This document shows positions 25,456-36,110 of a stretch of DNA of 64,000 bases, piece by piece. The position numbers were made by a program, and so were the translations under genes. The notes beneath the pieces were generated by a model. It was given only the letters and a program-made list of their open reading frames with translations. It had not been told where the DNA came from and made no database searches. Where the stretch lies: the NCBI GenBank assembly GCA_004794655.1, contig SMMW01000584.1, forward strand, positions 7,954,001 through 8,018,000. Direction: 5' to 3'. Source of the DNA: Marisa cornuarietis. Taxonomy: Eukaryota > Mollusca > Gastropoda > Architaenioglossa > Ampullariidae. The first letter of the stretch is position 1. The number at the start of each line of letters is the position of its first letter.

Positions 25456-25733
25456 ATAATTAATACTATTGGTGTTCTAGCTGCTTATAAAAATTAGACA
25501 GTTTTTTTTAATGCATCCTAGTAAATCATACTATGCCAATACATTTACAAGTAGGCCTACATGTATACTGGAATACCTGTTTCTGTGATATGGGAGGTCT
25601 GCTGATTTTACTTCCCGTTGTGTAGCTTATATTTATACAAATACAGATTTTAAAACAATTTTTAAATGCACTAGTATTATGTAGTAGTAATAATTTATAG
25701 CTACCTAGTCAGCAGGTAACGAGCTTCGGTCAT
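16980..25733 (-). CDS. TBC-domain Rab GTPase-activating protein, complete 12-exon gene
   Basis: Exons (minus): 25733-25705, 24782-24586, 23950-23875, 23721-23627, 23243-22999, 22674-22571, 22193-22064, 21465-21384, 20729-20639, 19240-19092, 17663-17522, 17139-16980. They sum to exactly 1500 nt (499 residues plus stop) with all phases matching. The ATG at 25733 is followed by TEARYLLT. The TBC domain starts near residue 75 (GGVQPKIRKEVWKFL). The arginine finger is in IDKDVPRT (Arg240) and the glutamine finger in YAQGMND (Gln276), so it should be catalytically active. RWLLLGFKREFSF and LDLDDVLTKAE mark the C-terminal half. An insertion of about 85 residues sits between the first helices and the finger. 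Such proteins speed GTP hydrolysis by Rab proteins on membranes. The style is nearest TBC1D15/16/17/25, but the exact orthologue is not settled. Introns hold a SINE, a mariner and LINE pieces. Confidence 0.93.
17699..17870 (+). mobile_element. tRNA-headed SINE, copy 1
   Basis: The head has an A-box-like GTGGCGCAATGGTTAGCG and a B-box-like GGGTTCAGCTC. A family-specific body follows (GGCATCTGTTTACAGGCTGG and CTTGGCGTAAAATACC). A reverse copy is at 27432-27607 and a partial one at 28108-28165. It lies 36 bp upstream of the acceptor of the TBC-gene exon at 17663, on the opposite strand. Confidence 0.85.
18127..18998 (+). mobile_element. mariner-like transposon, internally deleted
   Basis: The terminal inverted repeats are GAGGGATGTTCCACTTC (left) and the complement of GAGGGATATTCCACTTC (right), flanked by TA at 18125-18126 and 18999-19000. 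The 872-bp length is below the usual 1.3 kb. Plus-strand frames hold pieces of mariner transposase: a helix-turn-helix part (about 18320-18430) and text such as DLGFSKKSAHWVPRLLT and RITTGDKCWFYS. Frameshifts and loss of the later catalytic part make it inactive. It sits in the TBC-gene intron between exons 19092 and 17663. Confidence 0.9.
19690..20130 (-). other. TBC-gene intron segment, unassigned repeat-like sequence
   Basis: This stretch is richer in GC and CpG than the surrounding intron and includes GTGGTCGCTCGTCCCCAAG near 20080. It resembles transposon terminal DNA, but no paired ends or coding pieces were found. Confidence 0.3.
20178..20196. repeat. TA microsatellite
   Basis: Short alternating TA run in a TBC-gene intron. 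Confidence 0.8.
22206..22262 (-). repeat. 3' tail of a LINE, minus orientation
   Basis: Read on the minus strand, this is a GGAGTAGAGCGCTATAC stretch followed by AT-rich ATC units, the same tail type as at 24985 and 44755. It starts 13 bp upstream (minus sense) of the exon beginning at 22193. Confidence 0.5.
24512..24544. repeat. TC/AC compound microsatellite
   Basis: A TC run followed directly by an AC run, in the TBC-gene intron before the exon 24586-24782. Confidence 0.85.
24985..25325 (-). mobile_element. CR1/L2-like LINE 3' fragment
   Basis: Minus-strand translation gives the typical LINE C-terminus (FSFQAPSTWNRLP then HTDSLTTFTQT). A tail follows with GTAAAGCACTCTGAGCG-type sequence, GCACTATAAAAAAG and TAT repeats. 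It is truncated at its 5' side, near the microsatellite at 25330-25452, and lies in the first intron of the TBC gene. Confidence 0.65.
25336..25452. repeat. Long GT microsatellite with GATA lead-in
   Basis: GATA-type units (25336-25357) and a short GA-rich patch precede about 40 uninterrupted GT units (25372-25452). It lies in the first intron of the TBC gene. Confidence 0.95.
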
Positions 25734-26450
25734 ATTTCCGCAAGGTTGCTCTTTTCTGGATGTGCAAAGAAGTTTCTTTCCAAAGCACGTGCGCACACAC
25801 CCACACTGTCGTTCTGTAGAATTTCCTGTTGATTAATTTGTATTAAGAATATGTTTCCCTTCGTAGATAAAAAGAAATCCACCATGGTTTAGTGTTTTAG
25901 TTTCAAGCAGTCGGCATTTCCTCTAGCCATAACGGGGACAAACGTCGTTCTATATCTCAGTTAAAACGTCACAATGAACTTGCTTTCCACTAACAACTAA
26001 AAAAGAATTAAAACCACGTGAAAAACACTCATAATAAAAACATGTTCGCTTAATCACTCGATATATTTATCAGTTTGACATTGTGTCCTAAGTTAGAGTG
26101 ATGTCCCTTACTGGGCGGACAGGGGGGCCTGGGGAACCTCCGCACGAGGTCGACCAGATCATTAGTTTTGGTCTTGATGGCCAAGACAGCCCCACGCGAG
26201 ACTGTAAATTCAATAAATCTTCGAGCTTTTATTATAATAACATAAATTTGTTTTAAGTAAATCATGATAACGTAAATTTTGAGGGACAAGCTTGATCGAG
26301 GAACGTGGACAGGACTCAGCCAGGGACTGTACACAAGTGTTAGCACACAGTGTTGAAACTACGGCTTGACAAAATAGAGCAAGCTAATTTTTAAATTATT
26401 TTGTATGTCCCGCGAATGATGCTATAAATATCAAAATAGGCCTTAATTGA
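25734..26450 (-). other. Upstream region of the TBC gene
   Basis: Probable 5' UTR and promoter side of the minus-strand TBC gene. The first 70 bp upstream of the ATG contain CpG-bearing sequence and a CACGTGCG box near 25787. No TATA box at a convincing distance and no other gene were seen. Confidence 0.35.
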
Positions 26451-26459
26451 GGAAACCAC

Positions 26460-27425
26460 CCCTGATCATCCAGAAAGAACCGTTCCACGAGATGTGTTGA
26501 CGTTGTGCACCCTCGCGGTAAGGCCGGGGGGGGGGACATATACGCTTTGAACCAGACCGCCCTTTTAAAAAAAATCGCTTTACCGAATAAAAATTGTTGT
26601 GCTGAAAATTTAAAGAAACTTTAGTATCCATTTGGTTCCCTTAGTCTTTTGCGTCTCTACCCAAATTTGACGGTCGATTTGCACGTCAGAATCACTGCAT
26701 ATACTTCTGGTACCCCGTCACATTTCAACATCTTTCGGGTCCTAAAGTACCGGCTCCGCCTCGCCGATAACCCTAAAGTGAAGGGCCCGTGGTGCGTCCA
26801 GTCCGTTACAATTAAAGCGATTCAGATCCCATCGGACCTGCTTAATTGTAAAATCAGCCCTCGGTTTCCTCTTCGCTTTCGGATGAACACCCGTAATCAC
26901 TCGAGCGAATGCGAGAATCTCTTTGGTCTGTGCATAGACAGTAGACAGGAAGTCTTTTGCTTATGGCACCTCAAGAAAGGGAATTTTATAATTTTCTCTC
27001 GCTAGCATTCTGTAATGAGACATCCGAATAATATAGCTATAGAATCAATTAATTCTATCAATATCTATACAATACTTTCTATAATTATATCCATTTAAGT
27101 GTATAATTTATTATAGATCAGAGAGAGAGAGAAAAGTTCATCCCTTTATTGGCGCCCCAAATTTTCTATCGACTCTGGTCCGTGAAGAAAACTATAGCCA
27201 GCAGAGTGGGATAATTTTGTGAGGTCGAGTCGAGCGCCTCCTTACCTTGGCCCATACCCCTCCTTCCGTAAACACGGTATGCTTATCACCACCACAGCGA
27301 GGATCACGCGACTGTCGAATCTTCCGGTGACCCACGCCCCACCCCTCCGTAAACGTGGTAAACTGCTTTTGTTAGTATGACAGCGATCGAGGATCGTACT
27401 GTCATAGCCGCCGTTATATGAGGGG
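26460..27425. other. CpG-rich intergenic stretch, unassigned
   Basis: CpG is much more frequent here than in the flanks. There is an open frame of 118 codons at 26649-27005 without recognisable motifs. Two related segments (27255-27320 and 27335-27415) share CCCCTCC...CCGTAAAC and GAGGATC parts. It looks like old transposon or promoter-associated DNA, but no ends were found. Confidence 0.3.
26985..27090. repeat. Weak palindrome cluster, related to the array near 28.9 kb
   Basis: TTTTCTCTCGCTAGCATTCT is followed by TATAGCTATA and by the inverted pair ATAGAAT/ATTCTAT. The lead-in (CAAGAAAGGGAATTTT) matches the lead-in of the main array at 28891-28905 (CAAGAGGGGAATTTT), so the two are probably homologous copies. 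Confidence 0.5.
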
Positions 27426-27431
27426 GGGGGG

Positions 27432-27607
27432 GAATTAGTGTTTTACGCCGAGCCAGCAACTAAGGCTGTATCATGGCAAGGCAGCCAGCCCTGTAAACAG
27501 ATGTCACATGCAGCGAAAGAACAGCGTGCCTGAGACGAGAGCTGAACCCAGGACATCCAACCTTCATTGTATTGGTGACAGTTAACCGTTGCGCCACCGG
27601 ACCGCCT
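27432..27607 (-). mobile_element. tRNA-headed SINE, copy 2
   Basis: This is the reverse complement of the SINE at 17699-17870: GGTGGCGCAACGGTTAAC head, GTCCTGGGTTCAGCTCTC, and the GGCGTAAAACACTAATTC end, finishing beside a G run at 27422-27431. Confidence 0.85.
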
Positions 27608-28107
27608 TTCGCTATACGGGGATGCGGGGCCTTGGGGAAATCGAATTGCGTGGCATTCGTGCACGTGTTAGAGCGGGGCCTTGGGCGGACGCTTTTCCTA
27701 CCCCCGCCCCTAGCTCCGGCACTGATGCTGTCCTCTGGTATGACGACTGCTTTCTGGGTGACGCCGGTTGAGTGAGCTGGTACTGGGATTGACCGTATTT
27801 TGGGTTTCCTCCCCTTTATCACCCCTTTTTTCGGTGGTTGGGTGGGGTTAAGCACTTTCATCTAAGCTATACACTCCAAGAGTGGAAAGAGGCAGTCTGA
27901 TATCGTATGTGCTTGTTTCCAGAGTAGTGAGAGTCGTCGTACGGCCACCTCGAAGCTCGACGATATTCCAGTGAAATAAACCATCGATGACGGAAGCTGC
28001 TTTATTATAGAACTGAGAATATGCCATCCATTATCCAATTTTCTCTTGCCACTTCGTCTTTGAATAAGCGCGCGCAGGGGAAGTGTGTGTGTGGGGGTGG
28101 GTGGGGG

Positions 28108-28165
28108 ATTGTGTTTTACGCCGAGCCAGCAACTAGCCCTATAAACAGATGCCACATGCTGACAT
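28108..28165 (-). mobile_element. tRNA-headed SINE, 3' fragment, copy 3
   Basis: Only the 3' part is kept (GGCATCTGTTTATAGGGC, GTTGCTGGCTCGGCGTAAAA). The tRNA-like head is missing. Confidence 0.7.
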
Positions 28166-28689
28166 GCAGAGAATTAAAGAACTGCGCGCACACACGCATA
28201 CACCGAGGGAGACAGTTGCAAACGTATTGAGGCACCCCGTTTTCCTACTATAAATAATTGTGGAACTAGTAATCAAAACAAATTCATATATATTTTTTAT
28301 CAATACACATAAATGAACACGACGCGCCCGTGCAGGAAATATTTATAAGAATCACGGTAAACGCGAGTTATCGATTTTTTTACTTGTGCAAATGAAAACA
28401 ATAATCATTATACAATAATAATTGTCAGATTTATACTATGGGTGTGTGTTTAAACACAATTCAACAGATTTTTATGCCAAAGCACAGCTTGTTACCAGTC
28501 AATATCCAGTATCTTAGATAATTGTTAACGTATTGTGACTAAGTTCACTTCGACCAAAACGTTTTACTGGATGATAGATTTTCATTTGTGAAACCTGCTC
28601 ACTGCAGTGTGCTGCTCTCAAATAATTTTTTCAGATCTGTTTAACGGTTTTCACATTTCTCTAAAGTTTTTCCAGACTTTTTAAAGTTT

Positions 28690-28878
28690 GTATGAACCCT
28701 ATATCAATAAATAATCAATCAATCAGTCCTCCTTGTGCCGTCTGGCACGTGAGGCGACAGCTAATTATAGGGACCTCCATCTGGTTCTGTCTGCTGCTGT
28801 TCTGGGGGCTGTCTCGAGTGATAGGCCTCTGTTCTTGTAAGGATCTTTTTTTTAAAACATCGGTATATAGGGTTCATG
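28690..28878. repeat. Inverted repeat flanking a short GC-rich block
   Basis: TATGAACCCTATAT at 28690-28703 is the complement of ATATAGGGTTCATG at 28864-28878. It encloses about 160 bp that include a small hairpin (GTGCCGTCTGGCAC). It lies immediately before the palindrome array. Confidence 0.6.
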
Positions 28879-28911
28879 AGTATGGGGCGCCAAGAGGGGA
28901 ATTTTCTCTAC

Positions 28912-29014
28912 TTTCTCTCTCTAGCTAGAGAATGCATTCTGTAACTACAGAATGAGTTCTGTACGTACAGAATGCGCTCTGTAACTACAAAATGCATTCT
29001 CTAGCTAGAGAGAA
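28912..29014. repeat. Array of five short palindromes, itself palindromic
   Basis: The units in order are TCTCTAGCTAGAGA (28918-28931), CATTCTGTA-AC-TACAGAATG (28935-28954), TTCTGTACGTACAGAA (28957-28972), an imperfect CTCTGTAACTACAAAATG (28977-28994) and TCTCTAGCTAGAGA again (28998-29011). The outer units are identical, so the whole block is roughly symmetric about the centre unit. The consensus is TTCTSTANNTASAGAA. Confidence 0.9.
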
Positions 29015-29092
29015 AAAACTCGGTGAAACCAAATTATTTCATTTATATTATACTTAGAAGTTGATAGCCAATTCATTTTATATATACAATTT

Positions 29093-29170
29093 CATTCTAT
29101 AGCTACAGAAAGCTTTCTGTACTTAGAGAAGCTTTCTCTAGCTACAGAGAAATTTTCTCTAGCGACTGGA
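29093..29170. repeat. Second block of TTCT...AGAA palindromes
   Basis: Units are TTCTATAGCTACAGAA, TTTCTGTACTTAGAGAA and TTTCTCTAGCTACAGAGAAA, ending in a half unit TTTTCTCTAGCGACTGG. It is separated from the first block by about 80 bp of AT-rich DNA. Confidence 0.85.
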
Positions 29171-30119
29171 TGATGTCTGTACCGAACGAGGCTGGCTCAT
29201 TTGCATGTCATAGAGCAATCGCAAAAAAACTATTTTTTAATGTCAACCATCTCTGGACGAAAAAGATTTTTTTACGCAACAGACGCCAACCAAGCTAATG
29301 AAAACTGACACGTACACTGCAAGTCGCATAAACGTAACAAGCAGAAGTGCCCTTCTGCAGAAGTTAACACCTATATAAAGGTATCCCGCTTTCCCAGCTA
29401 AATATAGCTCATTAAACATCACTGCTACTGGTGCATCTTTTGCTGTCACTTAAAATGTATTTAAATTTGATTTTTTTAATATCTGCTTCATTATATATTC
29501 CTTACATTGTCTACAATGAAACACGTTATTTGCTATGTTTATCTATCTGTACCTCAAGTTTGGGTTATCACCAGACAGGTTACACTAAATCCTGATTCAA
29601 ATGAACAGTTAGTTGCCTTTAGTTGTAATTGTTCCAGAAATGTTTAATATATTCATTGTTGCCAGTTTGTCATTGTAGCAGTTTGAAAGATGTTAAAAAT
29701 CTGATAATCTGAAACTCTTGATTTTAATCTTATTGATGCACTGTCTAATATACAATATATATATATACACTGTATATATATTACTGCGTATGCATCTTTT
29801 GGGACCATATGTGACTAGACATATTTTGCTAAAATTTGTTTTACTCAATCCATATTTGGCAAATAACTTCTCATGTGTATTTGATGACACTTTGATGATT
29901 TAGTTTTAAATTTCTTCATACAATGGAATGTAGACACCTAAGCACAATCCCAAAGTACATGTCTACATGGTTAGTCACAGTAATCTGGCGTCCTTTCCTG
30001 TGCCTCGTAATGCAAAGTCAAGGTTGAATCAACTATAATTCCCGTCAAATGCAACCGTTCTATGTTTGCAGCATCAACAGCTTTTCATGCATGTGTCTGC
30101 CAATCTGCACAGTAACCCT

Positions 30120-30215
30120 GTCTGTGCATGCGTCACCTGTTGACCCCTGCGCCTGCGCACTTTGAGAGGCAAACTAGTCGCTTAGGCAAAGCCATAGATC
30201 GTGACGCCGGCTCTG
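30120..30215. repeat. Diverged arm of the foldback element at 30336
   Basis: Shares GACCCCTGCGCCTGCGCAC and an ATCGTGACGCCGG end with the right arm of the element at 30336-30651, in the same orientation as that arm. Confidence 0.6.
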
Positions 30216-30335
30216 CTACAAAGTCTCTTCTCCTGTCACCATCCAACCATGAACGTTAATCCAACAATGTGGACATTCCTTGATGGTCTACATAAGGATT
30301 GTCAGCTACACAAGGCAAAGTTCTACAGTCATGCG

Positions 30336-30651
30336 CCGGTGTCACGATCTCCTGCCTTTACGAGACCATGATTTTAGGTCACACAGTGCGCAGGCGTCAG
30401 CAGGTGACTCATGCGCAGAGAGGGTAAATATGCGATCTTCTTATACCGTGAGATGAATGTGAGTACGAGAAGAGGATTTTTATCATGTGTATGTCTTGAA
30501 TTTAACAACATTGTCAATTGTGGAAGACTTGCGGATCGAGGATGTGTTGTAATGCAGCCCAATGCACCTGGACATGACCTGCTGACCCCTGCGCCTGCGC
30601 ACTGTGACCTAAAAATCATGGTCTCGTAAAGGCAGGAGATCGTGACACCGG
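30336..30651. mobile_element. Foldback/MITE element with arms of about 75 bp
   Basis: The left arm (30336-30410) and the right arm (30577-30651) are near-identical inverted copies starting CCGGTGTCACGATCTCCTGC and containing ACGAGACCATGATTTT. The loop of about 165 bp has no coding capacity. No clear target duplication was found, so the superfamily is unknown. Confidence 0.8.
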
Positions 30652-30848
30652 GAGAGAGAAACGTCCAAAGAGGAAGTACGCAAAATTGTACAGCGATATG
30701 AGGCAATGGATCGTCTTCTGTACTGTACCTCCGATCATTAGCTTACCTGTCATATTGATTAACAACAATTACCTCACGAACACTTAAGAACAATTTTCAT
30801 AACATATTGTTTAAGAACATTGAATTTAATAACTCACATGAACTTTAA

Positions 30849-31036
30849 AATGTTATAGATGTTGAAATGACGTTGATGTTAAATATTATTTTAATTGTCA
30901 AACTTATTGTGATGTTTATATGAAAATAATTATTGGAATTAAATTTTTCAGACTTCATAATTTTTCTAGTTGAAATGTCATTTTTAGGATTAAGTGTCTG
31001 GGGATTAAAAGTCTAGGGGATAAAGTGTTGGGGATT
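30849..31036 (-). mobile_element. Second, truncated copy of the segmented-TIR MITE
   Basis: This matches the MITE at 4810-5086 in reverse: ATTATTTTAATTGTCAAA, GAAAATAATTATT, then GGATTAAGTGTCTGGGG and GTCTAGGGGAT. One terminal repeat is lost. Confidence 0.8.
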
Positions 31037-31039
31037 CAT

Positions 31040-34000
31040 TCTTCCTTCCTCAGTAAACTATTGCTTTGTTTATTTAAGTAAAACTTTGTGCACCGTAACT
31101 CTAACATTTTCTATTTTTAATCACAGTAAACTATTTTGTTGTAACTGACCAAGACTTAATGTCTTTTGGGTCCGTCTATACTTTTGCACCACATTGTATA
31201 ACTGAGGGAAGCATAGAGTGTAGAATGCTGAGAAGCCAAAACTGCTTTTGAAAACCACATAGTTTACAGCTGCACAAAACGCTCAGTTCATCAACAGTGC
31301 ATACAATTAACACCACTCGCAAAATGTTTGCATTCTTTTGCAGACATTTTGCCAATAGGAAAAAAAAGCTTAACACATGGTTTACTGTATTTAATTGCCA
31401 AAATAAAAGAAAATATATTCCTTCCCAAAAGCATTGCACAAATAGCACCATGCTAATCATCTAAATGCAGCAATCATAAACCACACCAGGAGTATTAACC
31501 ATGCAGTGTCTAATATTGAACTAATTTTGACTGGTTGCCAGTGAGTACCAAAAGAAAGAAGTGTGTCCTTTTCAAGAAACTGTTTAACATAACTTTGTGA
31601 ACATAATTATTCATTAAAAAACATTCCTTCAGCATTTTGCTTAAAAAGATCATTGACAAAATAAAAAGGCAACCTTGCATTTCTAATGAAAGAAGCAAGC
31701 AAGAACAACATGACTGCTGGACTGTGATTCTCACAAATTGAAGCCACATAAAGAAATAAGCCATGTAGAAAATATTGTTCATATAGTAAAAATCAGACAG
31801 TTGTAGATGGCTACAAACAGCCTTTTCGCACAAATCTAGACCCTATTCTACACATCAAACAAGCTTAAAAAAAAAATTCATAAATTCATTTACCTCTTAC
31901 TCATGCACATGTGCACTCACCTATAACAAATGCCCAAGAACTATTGGCACAAGAATAATAATGACAAGAAAAAAGCCAAGGTCTCAGTACCCTTCTTACT
32001 TTACTGCCAGTTAAAAAAAAAACAACCCTGAATTCCAGCAGCTGACTGGCAAATAAGGTGAGCTGATGGGAAAAGCAGACAACATTTGCAGTATAAATGT
32101 AACATCCCCTTACTGTTACCTGTAAGCTTTCTAACAGAAAAGAACACAACTGGTAACCAGTCTAGGGAATAACACAACGGACTGATTAAACAATAAAAAA
32201 TCTAAATAAAGACAGGTTATTACACAAACTGCCCCACAATCTAACAGCTTGAATAAGCTTTTGTGTTATTTTATAACATCTATTATAAAAGCACTTTATG
32301 TTTATAATACATAAAGAAGTACACCTATGTTCTTTGAATCATCAATCTGAGATTTATAAAAATGTACAAAATATACTTTTTGTGGAGTACTCTTTAAAAA
32401 AAAATGTGGCACCAAAGAAAGAGATTTTTTTTTAGTAATGTAAAATGCCTGAATGCATTTCTTAATAAAGGTATTTTTATCTTTGAGACTATTTTTAACA
32501 TACTTTTTTTCTAAGCAAATATTGTTTCATTCCCTTTAAATGTTGACAACCATCTTCCCCAAAAATATGCAGTCATTTCAGCGCTGTTCAAATTTGTTTA
32601 TGCTGCACCTGGTCATGCTCTGCTCTAGCAAAAATGGTGGGGACTAGACTCTTGGTTTAAATATACACAAAGCACATTGGCAAGTTCATAAAAGCATACA
32701 CCTCAATTCAATAATATAGAATAAATAGCTATTGTTAGCAGTTACACGTTTAAAGTGATAAAGAAGAATCAGGAGTATAAAAATGTCTACTTCGAAGTAG
32801 AATTGAAAATTGTAAAGAAATCTCCATATCTCCGTAACTTGTAAATTGTTTTTTAAAGACTAGCACCCAAGTCTGAATTTGCTTCAGCAAATGTTGGTAA
32901 AGTACTAATAACAACGTTTTTGTTGATGTGGTTTCCTTCATCAAGCTCTGATCCTGCAGCAAGCTTGTGTGGATCATAGTGCGTGTCTTTTATTTTTATT
33001 TAGTAGCTTTGTCCTTTCTCATTAATGCTCAATATTCTGGCAATATTTTGATAAACTGGCATCCTCCAAGAAATAAGAAATAGCAGCTGTTGATATTATA
33101 TCACAATCCAGGTAAAATCAAAATGAAGACTTATTTTGTTAGGAAAGCCTTACACTCTTTTGTCATTTTCATATTGCCCTGAAAATACATTGATAAGTTA
33201 AAAAAAAGGATGTATAATATCAGACATTTTGCCACTTTATGGTCCACAGTAATCCTAGCATATACTAATAGAAGTCTCAGGTCTAAGAACTGCTGTAAGG
33301 GCTTAACCCTCAAAAAGAAAGTGCAGAGTTATTCCCATTTCACTTAGAAAAAATTGTAAACATAAGTCTGTAAACAACTAAATATATTTTAAAAACGAAA
33401 AAAGAATAGTGTGGACACTGCCTTAGCAAGCTTTTGTAAACAAGAACAAAAACATTAAGTGCATATAAGTTGAGTGTTTCATGATAAAAAAAAATATGAC
33501 AAGGTCAGAAATGCAAAAACACACAGCAATTATAAACTATAAAGCACAAAACCTAATGTCATATAATCTAACCTTTTCATGTAAAGAAGAGACAAAGAGC
33601 TAACTATTAACAATACAGAACTTGTTCTAAATGTTTCAACACTAACAGTGCTAATCATTAAAAAAAAATCTAGTGTCAACTTCCATTTTTCTTAAGGTAT
33701 GCAAAGCAAACATTTTTGGACTCAAAACAATGTTTTATTGATAGATACAGTTAGTATCAAATAATAATAAATCTTCGGTTCCAGCTATTCAAGTAAATAT
33801 ATTGAATCACTTTGCAAACAACAATATGCATATTTGTTCAAATATTCTAGTAGTTACAGGATCGATGTATTCATCAGCAACATTCAACCACACAGAATAT
33901 GTAACAGAAGATTATATATATGGCGAACAGAAGATCCAAGCACAATATCTTTGAGATGATCATGTAATATAAGCAGGAATCTAATTAATTTCTTCAACAC

Positions 34001-36110
34001 TTCTGAAGCAGATTTTGTTAACAGATTTCTAGTTAGAATCAAAGACTGTGCTTATAATATTCAACCATATCGATATATTTCATATATTACTCAAACTTCA
34101 AATTTATTACTTGAAAAAATCATATTCTGATATATATAAATGTTCACAATAGAGCCATTACTTATTTAACATCCTGAGATGTTTAACTTATTGCTTCTGG
34201 GAATATACTGAGTACATCCATAACATTTCTCAGTTACCTAACAAAAGATTTTAAAAACTTGGCAACAAGAAACCACTGGCACAATAAGACTACATACAAT
34301 TCTAACACTGCAGAAAAAAGTGTTGGGAGTAGGAGCTAAAGTTTTGCAAATAAAAAACTTTTTGAAGTTCGCAAAGATATTTGTAAATTTTTATTTAAAT
34401 TGTAATATATAAATATTGAATAGTGTCTATAACATGGATACACAATTATTTAAATGTGATACTTGCACCATATGAGTAGAATATCTAAAAAAATATACAC
34501 AAAAGATGCAAGAATTAGTGGTGAATTAGATCCCAAGTTTATTTCACTCAGTGATCGATACAAAGAAACAAAAGTCAACAAGTGCTATTAAATATGCATG
34601 AGATCAGAAAATGGAAAAAGACTTAAAGGACACTTCAAGAAAGATGTAATAATCACTTATCCCACTGCTTCTGGCTGCACCTCTTAACAATAAAGAAGGC
34701 CATGGTAGTGAACATGAAATCTTTGCAATCACAGCTGCTTAGTTCTGAGGACAAGATCACACAAACATGTTTTTACAAATGTATGGATGTATGCATGGGG
34801 CCGGATGCATGCATATGCAAGAAGCAGACATAAATCTTTTCAAATCAGATGTTTCCAGCATTTTGAATATGAGCTTTACAAAGAATTTCAATACAGGACT
34901 ACTTTTAGGTCAGGAAAATTACACCTGATGATTCAACAAAATGTGGGTGCTTTGAAACACAGGTGTCAATAACACTGTCTATAGAAAAGTGTGCACTGTA
35001 TGCTGTATTCAGATGTTTATACATTTTAAGTTGGATATCAAGCTTAGTGTTGTTTGACTTCACTGTATTAACACAAATAATAAAGAGATATAAAACACAC
35101 ACTAAGTTTTGTAACCACAGGAAGCTATTAATAATGGCATTTCAAAATTCACTGCTATGGGAAGACATTTGTTTATTGAAAAATTTTAAAATATGATGAT
35201 AACAAAGGCAAAATCTCCTCACGTGTTGATCAGCAGCTGGTATGAAAAAACAGCAAGACAATACAAGCACATTTAAAATGGTGCATGTCAGACACTTCCT
35301 AATCTCCCCTGATGAGAAGGAAGTAATTGTTGGATGTTGACTTCTCCTTCTCTTTCCCTTTTTTTTTAGGGTGGCATCAGTTTTTTTCCACTGCTTGTAC
35401 TTCCTTCTACAATCTCAATATACACTTTGAGGGAAAAATGGCACTGGATACACAGTGCAATGTCTAAAAGTTACACATGAATTGCTGCATAAATTCTTCA
35501 GAGTTTAGACAATCTTGATGACTAGGTAACAACAAAGATTCATATGTAAAAGGCTATGAAATCTGTATCAACCAAAACAAAGATCCAGTATTTCCAAATT
35601 ATCAGAAGGGAACACATACCTTTAAAAAAGAGTAACTATCTAAGAATTAAGCAAAATGCTCACATACAGTAGTAGAGATGATGCTGAGGTGTATAATCCT
35701 GCTGCAATATAATCTATAAGCTGTGTGATAAACACGAAAACACTGACAGCAAACAACAGAGAAAATATTGCACTGCAATGCTACTGAGGAAGTGTAGACA
35801 AGGACTTTCTTAAGTGGATTTTAAAGAAGGTTCTTTGGAAAAATTTCATAGTCAAGCACTAAATAACGTCACAACAAAGAAGCAGCACAATAAGGATTTG
35901 AAAGTGATTGAAATGTAATCAACAGATTTAAAGAAAGCATATTCCTAATAAGTTTATTGGTAAGGTCACTGTTGTATTGACATACGATGCAGAAACTTTT
36001 CACAGGCTGATGAAGGCATCTTGCTTAAGTTCCAACTACGATGAGTCTTTTTCGAATGGAAGAACTGGTCCTCTTCCAATGCAGTTATATGCTCTGATTA
36101 ATGTTCACAT
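31040..36110 (-). other. Long AT-rich stretch downstream of VPS13, no gene
   Basis: About 5 kb with few CpG and no recognisable coding, transposon or RNA signals. It follows the VPS13 stop at 36111 on the minus strand, so part is 3' UTR. The first minus-strand AATAAA after the stop is at 35958-35953, with others near 34.5 and 33.7 kb. How far the UTR reaches cannot be told. Confidence 0.4.

Noticed and set aside
26649..27005. An open frame of 118 codons in the CpG-rich intergenic stretch.
   Set aside because: It has no recognisable motif and no splice or promoter support, and stop-poor frames are expected in GC-richer DNA.
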